A DNA stretch of 64,000 bases from Calothrix sp. PCC 7716 (GTDB lineage: Bacteria; Cyanobacteriota; Cyanobacteriia; Cyanobacteriales; Nostocaceae). The position numbers were made by a program, and so were the translations under genes. This document shows positions 25,556 to 38,200 of this stretch, one piece after another; the stretch's first letter is position 1, and the number at the start of each line of letters is the position of its first letter. The DNA lies in contig NZ_AP025018.1 in assembly GCF_019977735.1 (NCBI RefSeq), forward strand, positions 9,676,580 through 9,740,579. The letters run 5' to 3'. The notes beneath the pieces are model-generated. The model was not told the origin of the DNA. It did not search any database and was given only the letters and a program-made list of their open reading frames with translations.

Positions 25556-27778
25556 TTAAGTATATGGTTTCAGCAAATTAAGAATCGCTTCGTCGTCAAA
25601 TTTCTGACTCAACTCTAATATTTTGTTGGCAAAGGGCGTATACTGGGGATTAAATTGTTTTAAGCGATTAGCTTCCTGCTGAATATCTGCCATAAACCCG
25701 TCCTGAGCGGCTTGGTAGAGAATTGTTAATTCTTCAGTTGGTGGCACCAAAAAAGCTGCTTCATCAGAAACGATAGTGCTGGTTGGAGTGGCTTCGGGTG
25801 TAGTTTCATAAGTCCACTGCAACTCTAAGTATTTTTGCAGCTCACTCAGCAATCCGGTAAACTCAATTGGTTTAGGAAAAAAAGCATTGCAACCAGCGTC
25901 TAGTGCTTCTTGCATCTCTACCTGAGATAAACTAGCGGAGGATGCAATAATTGGAGTTTTGACAAAATCTGACAATTGGCGCAGGCGCCGAGTCATTTCC
26001 AGCCCAGTCATTTGAGACATTATTACATCAGTAATAATCAAATCGGGACGCATCTCAATAGCTTTGTCGAGTCCCTGAAGTCCATCCTCAGCTTCTGCTA
26101 ATTTAAAACCAAGTGGAGCAAGCATTCCCATTACCACAGCACGGTTTTCGACACGATCATCAATCACCAAAATTTTCTGCCGTTCCCCCTGATAACCTAT
26201 GACTTTTTGGTGAGTAGTCGTAGATTGGGCAAGCCAATCAGCAGCGCTGGGTAACTCAACTTCAAACCAAAAGGTGCTACCCTGCCCTAATATACTTTTA
26301 ACCTGAATCGAACTACCCATCATTTGAACAATTTGTTGACTAATAGCTAGCCCCAACCCAGTTCCTTCGCTGTTACGATCTCGCTTACCTGCTTGCTCAA
26401 AGGGTAAAAAAATGGCTTCTTGTTTTTCGGCAGGAATACCAATTCCCGTATCTTGAATTTGAAAACGAAGGCGTGTGGATAAGATATTTTCCCGTTCCTT
26501 ATTATTTTCTAAGGCATCAACTGTAAATCTCACACTGCCAAAGTCAGTAAACTTTATAGCATTACTTAGAAGATTGAGCAATACCTGCCGCAAGCGTTTA
26601 TCATCGGCACAAACGGCAATGGGCAAATTCTCACCCAATTCGTAATAAAATTCGACACCCTTTTGTTCGGCTTTGATACGGCAGATTTCTACAGTGGTAG
26701 TAAGAAAATTGTTTAAATGGAAGTCCTGAGAATAAAGTTCCATCTTTTGAACTTCCAGTTTAGACAAATCCAAAATATCGTTGATTAGTGTCAGCAAATG
26801 GGAGCCGCACTGATGAATAACGCCCAGTCCCTTTTGCTGTTTTTCGGTGGTAGCAGGGTCGCGTTGCAAAATTTGAGCATAGCCCAAGATGCCATTCAGG
26901 GGAGTGCGGAGTTCGTGGTTCATGTTGGCGAGAAACTCGCTTTTGGTTCGGTTAGCGACCTCAGCAGCTTCTTTGGCAACCTGAAGTTCCGCAAGTTTTT
27001 GTTCCAGAACGGTTTGGGCTTGATTCAAATTGTCTGCCATCTGGTTAAATGACTGAGACACCTGCTCAATTTCGTCGTTAGTGCGGATGTTGAGACGATA
27101 GGCTAAGTTACCTACCCCAACTTCTGTAGCTCCTTTCTGAAGTTCTTTGAGGGATTGAATCATAGGGCGCAACACCAGCCAAAACACCCCTAATACCATC
27201 ACAATTAAAAGAGCAATGGTGGCGTAGGAAATGCTGATGGCGATTATCCGTACCTGTTCTAGCTCTTGTGTGGCTTGCTTGGCCTGCTGCAAAGCCTGCT
27301 GCTCTACTTTATCTAGAAAAAAGTTAATATCGCGCCCAAACCCATTAATAGCCCGGAAGTCTTGCTGAAGTTCTGCTATTGTTGCTGGCGACTCCTTAAC
27401 GCCTTCCTGGCTAATCGACTCAATTAAATTTTCTTCGAGTCGTTCAAAAATTTCAGACCTCTGATAGATGTATTTAATATCTGGAGTATATCCTAGAGAT
27501 TTTAACTCATCGAGTAACACATCAAGATCGGCATCAGCTTCGTCTTCCTTTTCTAAATCCAAATCCCGAAACAAAATGTGGTCTTTCAATTCTAAAATTT
27601 CCAAATGGAGTTGGTTTTGCGTCAGGGTAGCTAATTCAATCCTTCGTTTAGCCTGATTGTATTTTTCTAAAGTGATAGATTCGATGTGATTGCGCCATAG
27701 AGTAGTACCGCCAAAAAGCAAAGCGATTGCCCCTACCAATGATGCCGCAATTGCCACAAACTTGATAGAGATTTTCAT
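25556..27778 (-). CDS. Membrane hybrid histidine kinase
   Basis: The 740-residue sensor has an N-terminal membrane segment (about 8-28), a periplasmic region rich in acidic helices (about 30-175), a second membrane segment (about 178-205) and a HAMP domain (about 205-260). The HisKA His is in [19 protein letters not shown], the HATPase has [11 protein letters not shown] and GTGLGLAIS motifs, and the C-terminal receiver has its Asp in [13 protein letters not shown]. The last 90 residues are helical and of unknown role. Its ATG overlaps the stop of the PhnD-like gene by four bases (ATGA), which implies translational coupling, so the binding protein is a likely ligand-presenting partner. The REC-HK gene follows downstream. 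Confidence 0.92.
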   Translation of the reverse strand: MKISIKFVAIAASLVGAIALLFGGTTLWRNHIESITLEKYNQAKRRIELATLTQNQLHLEILELKDHILFRDLDLEKEDEADADLDVLLDELKSLGYTPDIKYIYQRSEIFERLEENLIESISQEGVKESPATIAELQQDFRAINGFGRDINFFLDKVEQQALQQAKQATQELEQVRIIAISISYATIALLIVMVLGVFWLVLRPMIQSLKELQKGATEVGVGNLAYRLNIRTNDEIEQVSQSFNQMADNLNQAQTVLEQKLAELQVAKEAAEVANRTKSEFLANMNHELRTPLNGILGYAQILQRDPATTEKQQKGLGVIHQCGSHLLTLINDILDLSKLEVQKMELYSQDFHLNNFLTTTVEICRIKAEQKGVEFYYELGENLPIAVCADDKRLRQVLLNLLSNAIKFTDFGSVRFTVDALENNKERENILSTRLRFQIQDTGIGIPAEKQEAIFLPFEQAGKRDRNSEGTGLGLAISQQIVQMMGSSIQVKSILGQGSTFWFEVELPSAADWLAQSTTTHQKVIGYQGERQKILVIDDRVENRAVVMGMLAPLGFKLAEAEDGLQGLDKAIEMRPDLIITDVIMSQMTGLEMTRRLRQLSDFVKTPIIASSASLSQVEMQEALDAGCNAFFPKPIEFTGLLSELQKYLELQWTYETTPEATPTSTIVSDEAAFLVPPTEELTILYQAAQDGFMADIQQEANRLKQFNPQYTPFANKILELSQKFDDEAILNLLKPYT

Positions 27779-28818
27779 TGGGCACTCTCCTGTTTTACCA
27801 AATTAAGTTGATGTCGTAATTGCCCAAAGGATTCATAGTCCTCAGTTTCTACCAGGGTGTATCCGGCAGTCTCGGCGCCCATTAAGTCTTGAATTCCTGG
27901 GGGAGTAGTGAGAAAAGCTTCCTTCAGTTTTTCAATAAGGGAGGAAGGTAAATTTTGAGAAACCAACACAGAAGCATGGGGAACTGGTGCGGACTGCCAC
28001 AGCAGTGTAGAATCTTGAGAAGTGAGCTTGCCCTGTTGCTTCCACTTATTATAGGAAGCAAGATTAGTAGCGATGGCATCAACTCCATTCTTTCCAAGTA
28101 ATGCCTGAGTTTGCTTATGGGTGCCACCAAAAAGCACCTGAGCAAAATCTCGTTCTGGGTCAATTCCCAATTGTCTGAGTGCTGCCAAGGGCATAATATA
28201 GCCCGATGTCGAGGAGCGGTTAACAAAAGCCACACGTTTACCCTTCAAGTCTGCCAAGGTTTTGATTGGGCTGTTTGCCGCTACAATTATGCAGGAACGA
28301 TACCAGGGGCGAACAGTATATTGGTCTATTGAAGCCACAAGGGGTTTGACTTGTACCCCTCGCTCCAAGGCTTCAAAGTATGATACAACCCCGACGTAGG
28401 CGGCATTGGCTCGTCCATCCACCAGCATATCCACACTATCTTTGTAGTCTTTGGCAATTAAAAAATCGACCCTCTGTCCTAAGACTTTCTCTAGGTGGGC
28501 ATCTAGAGGCGCAATCATCTGTTCTTGCTCGGCTTTATTTTGAGTTGGTTGTACACTAATGCTTAAAGCAAAAGATTCTGTGGAATTAGATAACGTGGTA
28601 GTTGAGTCAGACTTAGATGATTTACTCGCTTGTTCTTTAATACAACCCGTGGTTGAAGCAAGGGTAATTGTGCAGATTGCGAATCCTACAATGCGGTAGA
28701 GTGGAAACAATGTCTGTAACGTATCAGCCTTAGTCTTTCTGAGAAAAAACTCTTGAGATAAGATAGCGGGTAATAGGTTCGGAGATTGTTTTAAAAAAGA
28801 AATTAAATGTACAAGCAT
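27775..28818 (-). CDS. PhnD-type substrate-binding lipoprotein
   Basis: The 347-residue protein has a long N-terminus with a lipobox (LASTTGC, about residues 53-59) and a periplasmic binding domain of the PhnD phosphate/phosphite/phosphonate class. Typical segments are [55 protein letters not shown] and the C-terminal [12 protein letters not shown]. There is no transporter permease or ATPase nearby. Instead the next gene is a hybrid histidine kinase that overlaps it by four bases, so I infer a sensory rather than transport role. A Met downstream of 28818 might be the true start, since the lipobox is further from the N-terminus than usual. The ligand is not predictable from sequence. Confidence 0.85.
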   Translation of the reverse strand: MLVHLISFLKQSPNLLPAILSQEFFLRKTKADTLQTLFPLYRIVGFAICTITLASTTGCIKEQASKSSKSDSTTTLSNSTESFALSISVQPTQNKAEQEQMIAPLDAHLEKVLGQRVDFLIAKDYKDSVDMLVDGRANAAYVGVVSYFEALERGVQVKPLVASIDQYTVRPWYRSCIIVAANSPIKTLADLKGKRVAFVNRSSTSGYIMPLAALRQLGIDPERDFAQVLFGGTHKQTQALLGKNGVDAIATNLASYNKWKQQGKLTSQDSTLLWQSAPVPHASVLVSQNLPSSLIEKLKEAFLTTPPGIQDLMGAETAGYTLVETEDYESFGQLRHQLNLVKQESAQ

Positions 28819-29202
28819 GAATATTCTTTGGTCACAAAACTTGCAAGTATAAGAGTAAGAGTAAGTACTTAGTATAAACTTAAATTTATTCGTATTATTT
28901 TACACTTTCAAACGAATGTTACTTAAATTAAACAATAACGACAATTTAAATGCGTACAATTTATCGTATTTCATAGTCAATTAATAAAAAGTGATAGAAG
29001 ACACAATACATATATTATTGTAATACTTAGAATTAGAGCGATCTTGGGTAAAATTACGCATTAAATAGCGAAATTTCTTCAATAAGAAGAAATTTCACTG
29101 TAATATAGGCACTCTATATCACACAGACTTGGTGCCAAAATCTAAATTAAGTATAATTACTTAGAAAAATAGTAAAAAAATTTGCGTTTCAAAGCTTATT
29201 AG
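28819..29202. other. AT-rich gap upstream of the signalling operon
   Basis: No gene is seen. A hairpin-like stretch GAAATTTCTTCAATAAGAAG followed by AAATTTC (29069-29095) is present. The operon promoter should be at the left part; no consensus was assigned. Confidence 0.4.
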
Positions 29203-29484
29203 CTATTCAAAGAAGATATTGACGTATTCTTTTGCGTCAAACCCTGTTTGCTCACCTGTTTTCATGAAGTGTTCAAGTTCCATTTGAAAGTGTTCAATTT
29301 CAAAATCTGATAAGTCGATGGGTTTTGATTGTAGTGGTGGCTTTTTGACTATGCGCGCTTGATATGTATTTAAATCTATATCAACAAGGTTGGATACGGC
29401 GCCTTGTTGTAGTAATTTTAAATATTCTTGTTTTGATAAACTCCAGTAAGAACCAAGTTGAATTACATAAAATCGACGAGCCAT
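29203..29484 (-). CDS. Small hypothetical protein
   Basis: I do not recognise this 93-residue soluble protein. It begins MARRFYVIQLGSYWSLSKQEYLKLLQQG and ends with an acidic helical tail (SDFEIEHFQMELEHFMKTGE). The composition and undamaged frame suggest a real gene. It is transcribed divergently from the beta-CASP gene, with 113 bases between them that include a hairpin. Confidence 0.55.
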   Translation of the reverse strand: MARRFYVIQLGSYWSLSKQEYLKLLQQGAVSNLVDIDLNTYQARIVKKPPLQSKPIDLSDFEIEHFQMELEHFMKTGEQTGFDAKEYVNIFFE

Positions 29485-29506
29485 AGTATATTAGGTGAAT
29501 AAAAAG

Positions 29507-29547
29507 AAAGAAACCAGACTTCGCTATTGATGTCAGGTTTCTTTTTT
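29507..29547 (+). terminator. Terminator-like hairpin of the GAAACC family
   Basis: Stem AAAGAAACC-a-GAC pairs with GTC-a-GGTTTCTTT, followed by a T-run, which is the layout of an intrinsic terminator on the + strand. No + strand gene lies directly upstream, so it is either a dispersed repeat (see 3594-3614) or an attenuator in the leader of the beta-CASP gene. Confidence 0.5.
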
Positions 29548-29597
29548 CTAAGTTAGAAGTTTTTAGTGGTTAGAGTATATTACTTTTTAGAATTTTT

Positions 29598-32084
29598 ATG
29601 GCAGATTCTCAACAAAACTTAACAACAGAAATATTTTGCTGTTTAGAAGGAAGCATTGAAAACCAATGTTTGACCACAATAACTGGTGAAGTCCTTAAAA
29701 TAAAGGGCAATTGCGAGTTATCTGGTGCAGGTATTTGGATATGTATTCCTGCTACCGACTCGAATGGTACCGTAGTGAGTGTTTCAATTGTTTCTCAAGT
29801 AGAGACAGCACAACAATCTTATTGTGTTGGCAGAGTCACACAAGTGGCTAAACGTGGCACTATTTTAGTTAAGGTATCAAATAGCTGCAAAGTTACTTTT
29901 ACTACTGCACAAATTTTACACGTCAGTAGCATTTATCGATTGGACTTTGAATTTCTTTCTGGAAAGTTATATGTAACTACAGCAACTAAATTTGATTCTG
30001 ATTACCAAAATCAACCAATATCGGTACCGTTACCAGAGGCTGTTGTGGAACCTGTGGCAATTCCTGCTATAGTTACTACAGCTACTACAGTTGGTACGCC
30101 AAAAGCATTAGAACAAAAATGGCGTGAAAAGTTGGAACCGTTGATATTAGAGAAAATCCCAGGAATAAAAATTTCTGAATTTAATGTGTACACAGGGGTT
30201 TTAGAGTGGGAAGGTACGGTACAAGAAAAAAGGTATCGAGTTCAGGGTACTGTTGGGTCTACTTCTTTACTTATTTATGAGTTGGGGTCTTATCAGCAAC
30301 CAGCATTGGGTGATGATAGTGATATAGATATAGATGATGATTTTGATGATGAAGACGAAGAGGAAAACGAAGAGGAAAACGAAGAGGATATATTAAGAGT
30401 TACACCTTTAGGCGCCGCACGTTCGATAGGTGCCTCGTGTTTTAAAGTAGAAATAGGAAAGTACGAAATAGTGCTGGATGCGGGGACTCGACCGAAAGGG
30501 AATAATCCGTTACCAGCGTTTGAGTTGCTGAAAAACCCTAATCTTATATTAATCACACACGCGCACTCTGACCATATAGGCGCCTTACCTGTGTTACATC
30601 GTATGTTCAAAGCAACACCGATGATTTGCACTCCGGGTACTCGGTCGATTGCACGGGTGATGTTGGAAGATTGTTTGAAGGTGACTTTAAAGAATGAAGA
30701 CTTTGAACCGTTATTTGAAGAGCAAGATTTGTACCAAACGCTTTTACACCTAGAAACTCAACCTATTGGTGTAGAGTTTGAACCGTTGCCAGGTTTAACC
30801 GTCAAGTTTATCAATGCTGGACATATTGTAGGCGCCGCTTGTATTTATTTAAAGTATGGCAATCGTAGTTTAGTATATACAGGAGACTATAATATTGCCA
30901 ATAGTCGAACTACGGTGGGACTAAAATTAGCTGATTTACCCACTGCTGATATTTTAATCACAGAAGCAACTTATGGCGCCGCAATTCACCCAAGTCGCAA
31001 ACAGCAAGAAACCGAGTTAGTGCAGGCAGTTTGGAATGTAGTTGCCAAAGGTGGTAATGTATTAATTCCCGCTTTTGCTCTCGGACGTGCCCAAGAAATT
31101 ATTTTACTACTCAAAACCAGCGCTTTATTCGCAAATAGTAATATTCCCATTTTTGTAGATGGGTTGGTGAGAAAGATTACTGATGTATTCAATGATAATT
31201 TAGATTTGTTACCCGAAGCAGTTAGTAACTTTGCTGCAAATTGCCGTATTCCACCGTTTTGCGATGGAAAAAAGGTGATTTTTGTTACTGATACTAAGGA
31301 ACGTCCATTTGCAATGGTTCAACCTAGTGTAATTATTGCCTCTTCTGGAATGCTGACTGGTGGCGCCTCAGTTTATTATGCCAAATCTTTGTTAGAAAGA
31401 GATGATGCGGCTATTTTTATGAGTGGGTATACCGACGAAGAATCACCGGGACGATTATTACAAAGTATGAAGTCGGGTGAAGTTGTAACGATGGATGGAG
31501 TTGATTATATAGTAAAAGCGGAGATTCGTAAATTTAATTTATCTGCTCATACCGACCGTATTGGTATAGGACAAGTTATTGCCAAAGTGGCGCCGCGTCA
31601 TTTAATTTTAATACACGGAATGCCCGATAGTCTTTATGATTTAGCACGAACCGATTTACAAAAAAATCATGTTGTGCATATTCCATCTTGTGGACAGACT
31701 ATAGAGTATGGAGTGTTTCCAGACTTTTTGAGTCAAAAACGACAAGTAGAAATAGAACATCCCAAAGAGGTGGAATTAGAAATTGTAGCAGAACATGACG
31801 GCGCCTGGATTCGTATTCCTCAAGAAGTAGTAGATACAGACCCTCGTTGGCAAACTTTATCACAAGTAGGTATTATTCGAGCTAAATGGCATCGAGACAG
31901 TTTAATGTTACTACCAATAACAAAGAAACAAATACCGAAGAAACAACCAATGATAACTGCTGGTAATTGCTGTGCAAGATGTAAATACTTTGATGGTAGT
32001 TTATGTTTAATGCCAGAAAGTATATTTCATAACCGCCAAATTGCCCCTGAAGGTAGTTGTCCTGAATTTACTCTAAGTCCTTAA
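29598..32084 (+). CDS. Beta-CASP metallo-beta-lactamase protein with extra terminal regions
   Basis: The 828-residue protein contains a metallo-beta-lactamase core with the beta-CASP insert used by RNA-cleaving enzymes. Zinc ligands are visible in THAHSDHIG and VYTGDYN, and beta-CASP motifs in ITEATYG, FALGRAQE, SSGMLTGG and FNLSAHTD. Before it come about 255 residues with a putative beta-rich fold, a hinge region and a long acidic run (about 235-265, DDFDDEDEEENEEENEED). After it comes a Cys-rich tail: Cys791, 792, 795, 803 and 821 in NCCARCKYFDGSLC and GSCPEF, suggesting a zinc or iron-sulfur site. This is likely an RNA-processing nuclease of the CPSF73/YSH1-like bacterial branch. The terminal additions are unusual and may contact RNA or partners. 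Confidence 0.85.
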   Translation: MADSQQNLTTEIFCCLEGSIENQCLTTITGEVLKIKGNCELSGAGIWICIPATDSNGTVVSVSIVSQVETAQQSYCVGRVTQVAKRGTILVKVSNSCKVTFTTAQILHVSSIYRLDFEFLSGKLYVTTATKFDSDYQNQPISVPLPEAVVEPVAIPAIVTTATTVGTPKALEQKWREKLEPLILEKIPGIKISEFNVYTGVLEWEGTVQEKRYRVQGTVGSTSLLIYELGSYQQPALGDDSDIDIDDDFDDEDEEENEEENEEDILRVTPLGAARSIGASCFKVEIGKYEIVLDAGTRPKGNNPLPAFELLKNPNLILITHAHSDHIGALPVLHRMFKATPMICTPGTRSIARVMLEDCLKVTLKNEDFEPLFEEQDLYQTLLHLETQPIGVEFEPLPGLTVKFINAGHIVGAACIYLKYGNRSLVYTGDYNIANSRTTVGLKLADLPTADILITEATYGAAIHPSRKQQETELVQAVWNVVAKGGNVLIPAFALGRAQEIILLLKTSALFANSNIPIFVDGLVRKITDVFNDNLDLLPEAVSNFAANCRIPPFCDGKKVIFVTDTKERPFAMVQPSVIIASSGMLTGGASVYYAKSLLERDDAAIFMSGYTDEESPGRLLQSMKSGEVVTMDGVDYIVKAEIRKFNLSAHTDRIGIGQVIAKVAPRHLILIHGMPDSLYDLARTDLQKNHVVHIPSCGQTIEYGVFPDFLSQKRQVEIEHPKEVELEIVAEHDGAWIRIPQEVVDTDPRWQTLSQVGIIRAKWHRDSLMLLPITKKQIPKKQPMITAGNCCARCKYFDGSLCLMPESIFHNRQIAPEGSCPEFTLSP

Positions 32085-32272
32085 AAAAGGTGGCATGTAG
32101 AAAAGATTTCAGCGTAATTATAAAACTTGTAGCGTCACGCACCAGGTTATGATTATATATAACTTTATGGCAAGCACTCAGAACGTAACTTACATCTTGC
32201 AGCATTCTCAATAAGCCTAGGCAGGCGTGCATTCCGGTGAGGTAACTGGCGCCTGGTCAAGGTATTTTTACC
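32085..32272. other. Gap between convergent beta-CASP and NRPS genes
   Basis: A half unit of the TAGCGTCACGCACC repeat is at 32131-32144. I see no clear intrinsic terminator for the NRPS. Confidence 0.45.
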
Positions 32273-35200
32273 TCAATCTAACATTTTAATACAAGCTTTT
32301 AATTTTTCAGCTAAAACCTGTACATGAGGTTCAGACATAATAGTATCATGATGACCAGGAATATCATGAATTTCTAAACCACCAGCAGCTAATTCTTCCC
32401 ACCTTTCCAAATAATGAGTATGTTCTTTAGTTTGCTCGATAGCTCTAAAAAAGATTACTTTGCCTGGATAAACTGTGGGATAATAATTTTTGTAAGCTTG
32501 AGCGATGGCATCTCTCACTGCTAAGTTGAGAAATGCACGAGGTAAAGTCAGATTCATTCTTACATAAAATTGATAGATATTTTCTTTAATTCTTTCTCGA
32601 ATTCGGTGATTAATCTTTTGCCAAATCGATTTTATCTGCTGTTGAGGTGTCAAAGTACTAAAAAAGCTACGATTGCGCTTAATTATATCTTTTAACTTCA
32701 ATATAGATTGATGAATACGAGACGACTTTATTTGAATGGGAACAGAATTTACAGCTTTATTTGCTTCTGGTATCATTTTCGGAGGATAAGCATCAAAAAT
32801 AGTTAGTAATTCAACTGTCTCTCCTTGAGCATAAAGTTGTTGCGCCATTTCATAAGCTATTACACCTCCTGCACACCATCCACCCAAAAAATATGGGCCA
32901 TGTGGCTGAATAGTTTTTAGTTCTTTAATATAATGAGATGCCATATCCTCGATACAAGTATGGGGAGATTCCATACCATCTAGACCTTTTGCTTGTAACC
33001 CATAAACTGGTTGGTCTGCATCGAGTTTAGACAATAAATTTAGGCTGTATATCAAACTTCCGTAAATGGTGTGTATATAGAAAAAAGGTCTTTTTGAACC
33101 ATGAGGTTGAATTGGAACTAATGAAGAACTTGAAGTATAAAATTCTTTTTGGCGAAGTATATCAGCAAGTTGTTTAATTGTTGGAGCTTGGAAGAAAGTA
33201 TTCGGGGTAATATTTTTACCTAATGCATTATTAATTTGGGTAACTAGTCTTATAGCTAGCAGTGAATGTCCTCCCATATCAAAAAAGTTATCATTTAATC
33301 CAAGCGGACGAACATCTAACACGTTTTCCCAAATTTTGGTAAGTTGTAATTCTAATTTATCAGATGGCGCCGTATATACTGCCGATTTCAACTTGCTAAA
33401 ATCAGGAGCAGGAAGCGCTAGACGATTAATTTTACCATTAGGTGTTAAAGGCAGAACATCAAGTACAACAATAGCCGCAGGAAGCATATAATCAGGTAAC
33501 TTTTGCTCTAAGTAATGTTTTATTTCATTGGTAATATTCTGATTTTGTGCAGAAACAATATAAGCTACTAATCGCTTCTCAGCAATAATATCTTCTCTAG
33601 CAATGACAACAGTTTCTTTGATTTGAGGATGTTGATTTAATACAGCTTCAATTTCTCCTAGTTCAATACGAAAACCACGAATTTTAACTTGAAAATCTTT
33701 CCTACCTAAACATTCTATGGCGCCATTAGGTCGCAAACGTCCCAAGTCTCCAGTGCGATAAATTCTCTTATTTTCACCTTGCGGGTCTTCTAAAAATACT
33801 GCTTTTGTTAATTCTGGTTTTTGCCAATATCCAAGGGCAATATGAGCGCTTCTAATCGCAATTTCTCCATAAACATCAGTTTGCTTACCTTCATGATTAA
33901 GCAAAATAATTTCTGTGTCTTCAAAAGCATAACCCGCAGGAACATAATTTTGAGTAATTTTGGTGTTTTTATCAATTAGATATTGCAGATTGAAAGAAGA
34001 TTCTGTAGAGCCTAAACCATTTACAAAAATACATTCATTAGCAAAATACTTTTGATATAATTTAACATCGTTTTTAACAACTTGTTCTCCTCCTAATACC
34101 ACTAAACGTACATACTCAAGCTGTTTATTGACGATTGATTCTTTGGAATTTAATGTTTCAATAAAATGTCTATAAACAGTAGGAGTAGAATGATAGATAG
34201 TAATTTTGTTTACTTCTAACCAATCTAGTAAATAAGCTAAACCTTCTGCTTTGATGTCAAAAGGATAAAGAGTAGCACCATTTAAAAGAGCCGAAAAAAT
34301 ATCAATAATTGCCGCATCAAAACTATAAGATGCAAATAAACTTAACTTGTCATTTGGTGAAATATGAAGATTATTAGTATAGTTTCTAATGAAATGTAGG
34401 ACATTGCGGTGATTTTGGATAACTCCTTTGGGTTTCCCCGTCGAACCAGAAGTATAAAGAATATAGGCAAGCGTATCTGGTGATATTTCTTGGCTAATTT
34501 CTACAAACGAATCATTAGTATTAATATTATCAATACTAATAATGGGCAATTTATTTTGAACTAATTCTTGAGTATAAGGTAAATTTTTGTCATTAGTTAA
34601 TACTACTTGAGCAAAAGAATCTTCGAGAATATATAAAACCCTATCTTGGGGATATTTAGGGTCAAGAGGAATATACGTTTTTCCTGCTTTGAGTACTCCC
34701 AAAATTGCAGCTATCATTGGTGCATCGTGGTCTAATAACAGAGCTATCTTGCCCTCTTGTTTGTTATTTGCAGAAAGAAGTGCTTGAGCTATTTGATTCG
34801 CTTGAGTATTTAATTCTTTATAAGTCCATTGATAATTTTGAGTTTTAACAGCAATATGATGAGGATATTTTTTTACTTGCTGTTCAAATCGTGATGGTAT
34901 AGATTGTTCTATCTCTTCTTTTAAAAATTGTGTAAATGAATTATTTGGACTAATTTGGCGCCGATGTGATAACTCATAACGCTTTGTTTCAGTTAAAATA
35001 GAGAAACTAGCGATGTTTTTGTCTGGATGAGTACAAATTACTTCTAGTAATTTCTGAAAATGTGTTCCCATCCATTCAATTGTATCTGAATTGAAGAGGA
35101 GTGTGTTATAAACAAATCGTAGATGAATTTGCTTATTTTCTTCTCTTGCGTAAAGACTCAAATCAAACTTAGAAGTTGTTTCAAGAATAGAAATCGGTTC

Positions 35201-38200
35201 GACTGTTAAATCATTGAGTTTGAAAGAATCTTGAGCCAAGTTAATCATGTTAAACCAGACTTGAAATACTGGGTTATAGCTGACATTTTTTGCAAGTTTG
35301 AGTTGTTCTACAAGGTTTTGAAAAGGTAAATCTTGGTGAGCATAAGCATCTAAAGTAACCTGTCGAACGCGATTTAGTAATTCTGTGAAAGTCGGATTTC
35401 CACTCAAATCGCTCCGCAAAGCCAAAGTGTTGACAAAAAACCCAATTAAATTCTCAATTTCTGTACGGTTGCGTCCCGCAATGGGAGTTCCCACAATTAT
35501 ATCTTCTTGTCCGCTGTAGCGAGAAAGTAATATTTTAAATGCTGCCAATAGAGTCATAAATAAAGTCACCCCTTCTTTTTGGCAGAGAAATTTGAGACTT
35601 GCAGTTAGTTCTGAAGATAACGACAGAGTATGAGAAGCACCTTGGTACGTTTGCACTTGTGGACGGGGAAAGTCTGTAGGTAATTCTAACACAGGTAAGG
35701 CGCCACCTAATTGCTGTTTCCAGTAAACAATTTGAGACTCTAAAAATTCATCTGTGAACCAGTGGTGCTGATACAAAGCAAAATCAGCATATTGAATAGA
35801 AAGTTCTGGCAATTGTAAAGAATTTCCTGTAGAAAAAGCTTGATAAAGTGCCGTCAGTTCCCGTTGCAATATATCATCAGACCAACCATCAAAAATAATG
35901 TGATGAATATTAAATACAAGTAGATATTTTTCTGCACTAAATTGTAACAGATGAACGCGGAATAAAAAATCTTCTGCTAGATTAACAGGTTTTTCTGATT
36001 CTTGTTTAACTATGTTTTCAGCTTCTATTTCTCGTTGTTTATCAGGCAAAGATTGTAAATCAATGATAGGTAATTTGAAATCAATATTTTTAGTAATTAC
36101 CTGAGTTGCTTGTCCGTTTTTGAAAATAAAATTAGTTCGCAGAATTTCATGACGCTGTATAATTTCAGCTATACTTCTTTCTAAAGCAGTAATATTGAGT
36201 ATACCCTGAAGCCGTAGCTTGAGCGGCATATTATAGGCAGTGCTGTTGGGTTCTAATTGTGCAAAAAACCAAAGACGTTGTTGAGCAAAAGAAAGTGGTA
36301 AATTTTTATGTTGCTGTCTGGGTTCAATTGGTGGTAATAATAAAGAATTGTTAGCTTGTATACTAGTGTTAATAGCATGAGAAAGTTGAGAAATAGTAGG
36401 ATATTCAAAGAGTAAGCGTAATGGTATTTCTTGGTTAAAGGTTTGTCTGATACTGGAGATAAGAAGAGTTGCAAGCAGTGAATGTCCACCTAATTCAAAG
36501 AAGTTATCATGAATGCCAATAGTTTCTACTTTTAAAATCTGGCGCCAAATATTAACAATAATTTTTTGTGTGTGAGTTATTGGAGCAACATAGTTACTTT
36601 GAGAAGCAGAAAAATAGGGAGTAGTAAGAGCATGATAATCTATTTTACCGTTAGGAGTCAAAGGAAAAGACTCTAAAGCTACAAAAGCAGAAGGAACCAT
36701 ATAATTAGGTAGCTTTTGTTTTAAGTAGTCACGTAATTTATGCACTTTATCAGAGTCAGAAATAATATAGGCAACTAACCTTTGATCACCAGGGATATAT
36801 TCTTTAGTAATAACTTTAGCTGACTTTATATCTGGATGTTGGTTTAATAAATTTTCGATTTCTCCTAATTCGATTCTAAAACCGCGAATTTTGACTTGAT
36901 TATCAATTCTTCCTAAATATTCAATATCACCATTAGCTAAATAACGAGCTAAGTCACCTGTTTTATAAAGACGTGCTTCTGGTTCGTTATTAAAAGAATG
37001 AAAAATAAAGCTTTCAGCAGTTAATTCGGGTCGATTTAAATAACCTAGTGCTAAACCTCCTCCAATATATAACTCTCCAACAGCACCGATAGGAACAAGA
37101 TTTTTATGAGAATCGAGAATATATACTTTGCGGTTTGGTAAAGGGTGCCCAATCGGAATATTAGTATAAGATTCTATTGGTGTAATATCTTCAGGTACCG
37201 TAAAAGTAACAGATGTTATGGTTGCTTCAGTCGGTCCATAAGCATTAATTAAGCGTACTCCTGTCATCGAACATTTGTACCAAGCTTTTAGAGTTTCTGG
37301 TGGTAGTGCTTCACCACCGCAAATGACTAATCTAAGTTTATGAATGGGAGTGTAAAAAGTCTTTTCATTTAAAAACTGCAACCATTGAGTTAAGTAAGCA
37401 GGGGGAACATCAACAACAGTCAAACCATAATCAATCAATTTATGGTAAAATTCTGAGGGAGTTAATAATTTCGCATCAACTACGATAAGAGTGGCGCCTA
37501 CTACTAGAGTTGGTAAAATTTGTTCCAACGAGACATCGAAACTGAGTGAGGCAAATTGTAAAATGCGGTCGCTCGAATTGAGTTGATAGTGTTGTATAAC
37601 ATTCTGAGAGTGATGAGTTATCGCTTGATGTGATATTAAAACCCCTTTTGGTGTTCCTGTTGAACCAGAGGTATAGATAATATAAGCAAGATTGTTGTCA
37701 GTTATGCAACTTGGTAAATTATTTGTAGGTTCTGTTGCAATATCTAACCAATCTGTATCTAAATTTACAACATGCAGCGCATCGATTAGTACCTTATCAG
37801 CTAAAGATTTTTGAGTTAAAAGAATAGAAACTTCTGAATCCTCAATTATAAATTTGAGACGTTCTTGAGGATAAACCGGGTCTAATGGTAAATAAACACC
37901 TCCAGCTTTGAAAATTCCTAACAACGCAATAATTCTTGCTAAAGATGGTTCTAAACACAATCCTACTAATTTATTGGTGCCAATTCCCAACTTTCGCAGA
38001 TAATTTGCAACTTGATTTGCTTTTTTGTTGAGTTCTTGATAAGTTATTTCTTCGTTTTCAAACACCACAGCAACCGCATCGGGTGTTCTTTCTACCTGCT
38101 CTTCAAACAACTGGTGAATATATTTATGATTAAAATCTACCTCATGCTGATTCCAAGTAACTAATAATTGGTGCTGTTCTTCTTCGGTTAGTAAAGGTAG

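Noticed and set aside
30293-30631. 112-codon - strand frame with a Ser-rich stretch
   Set aside because: It is the antisense of the acidic run and metal-binding region of the beta-CASP gene.
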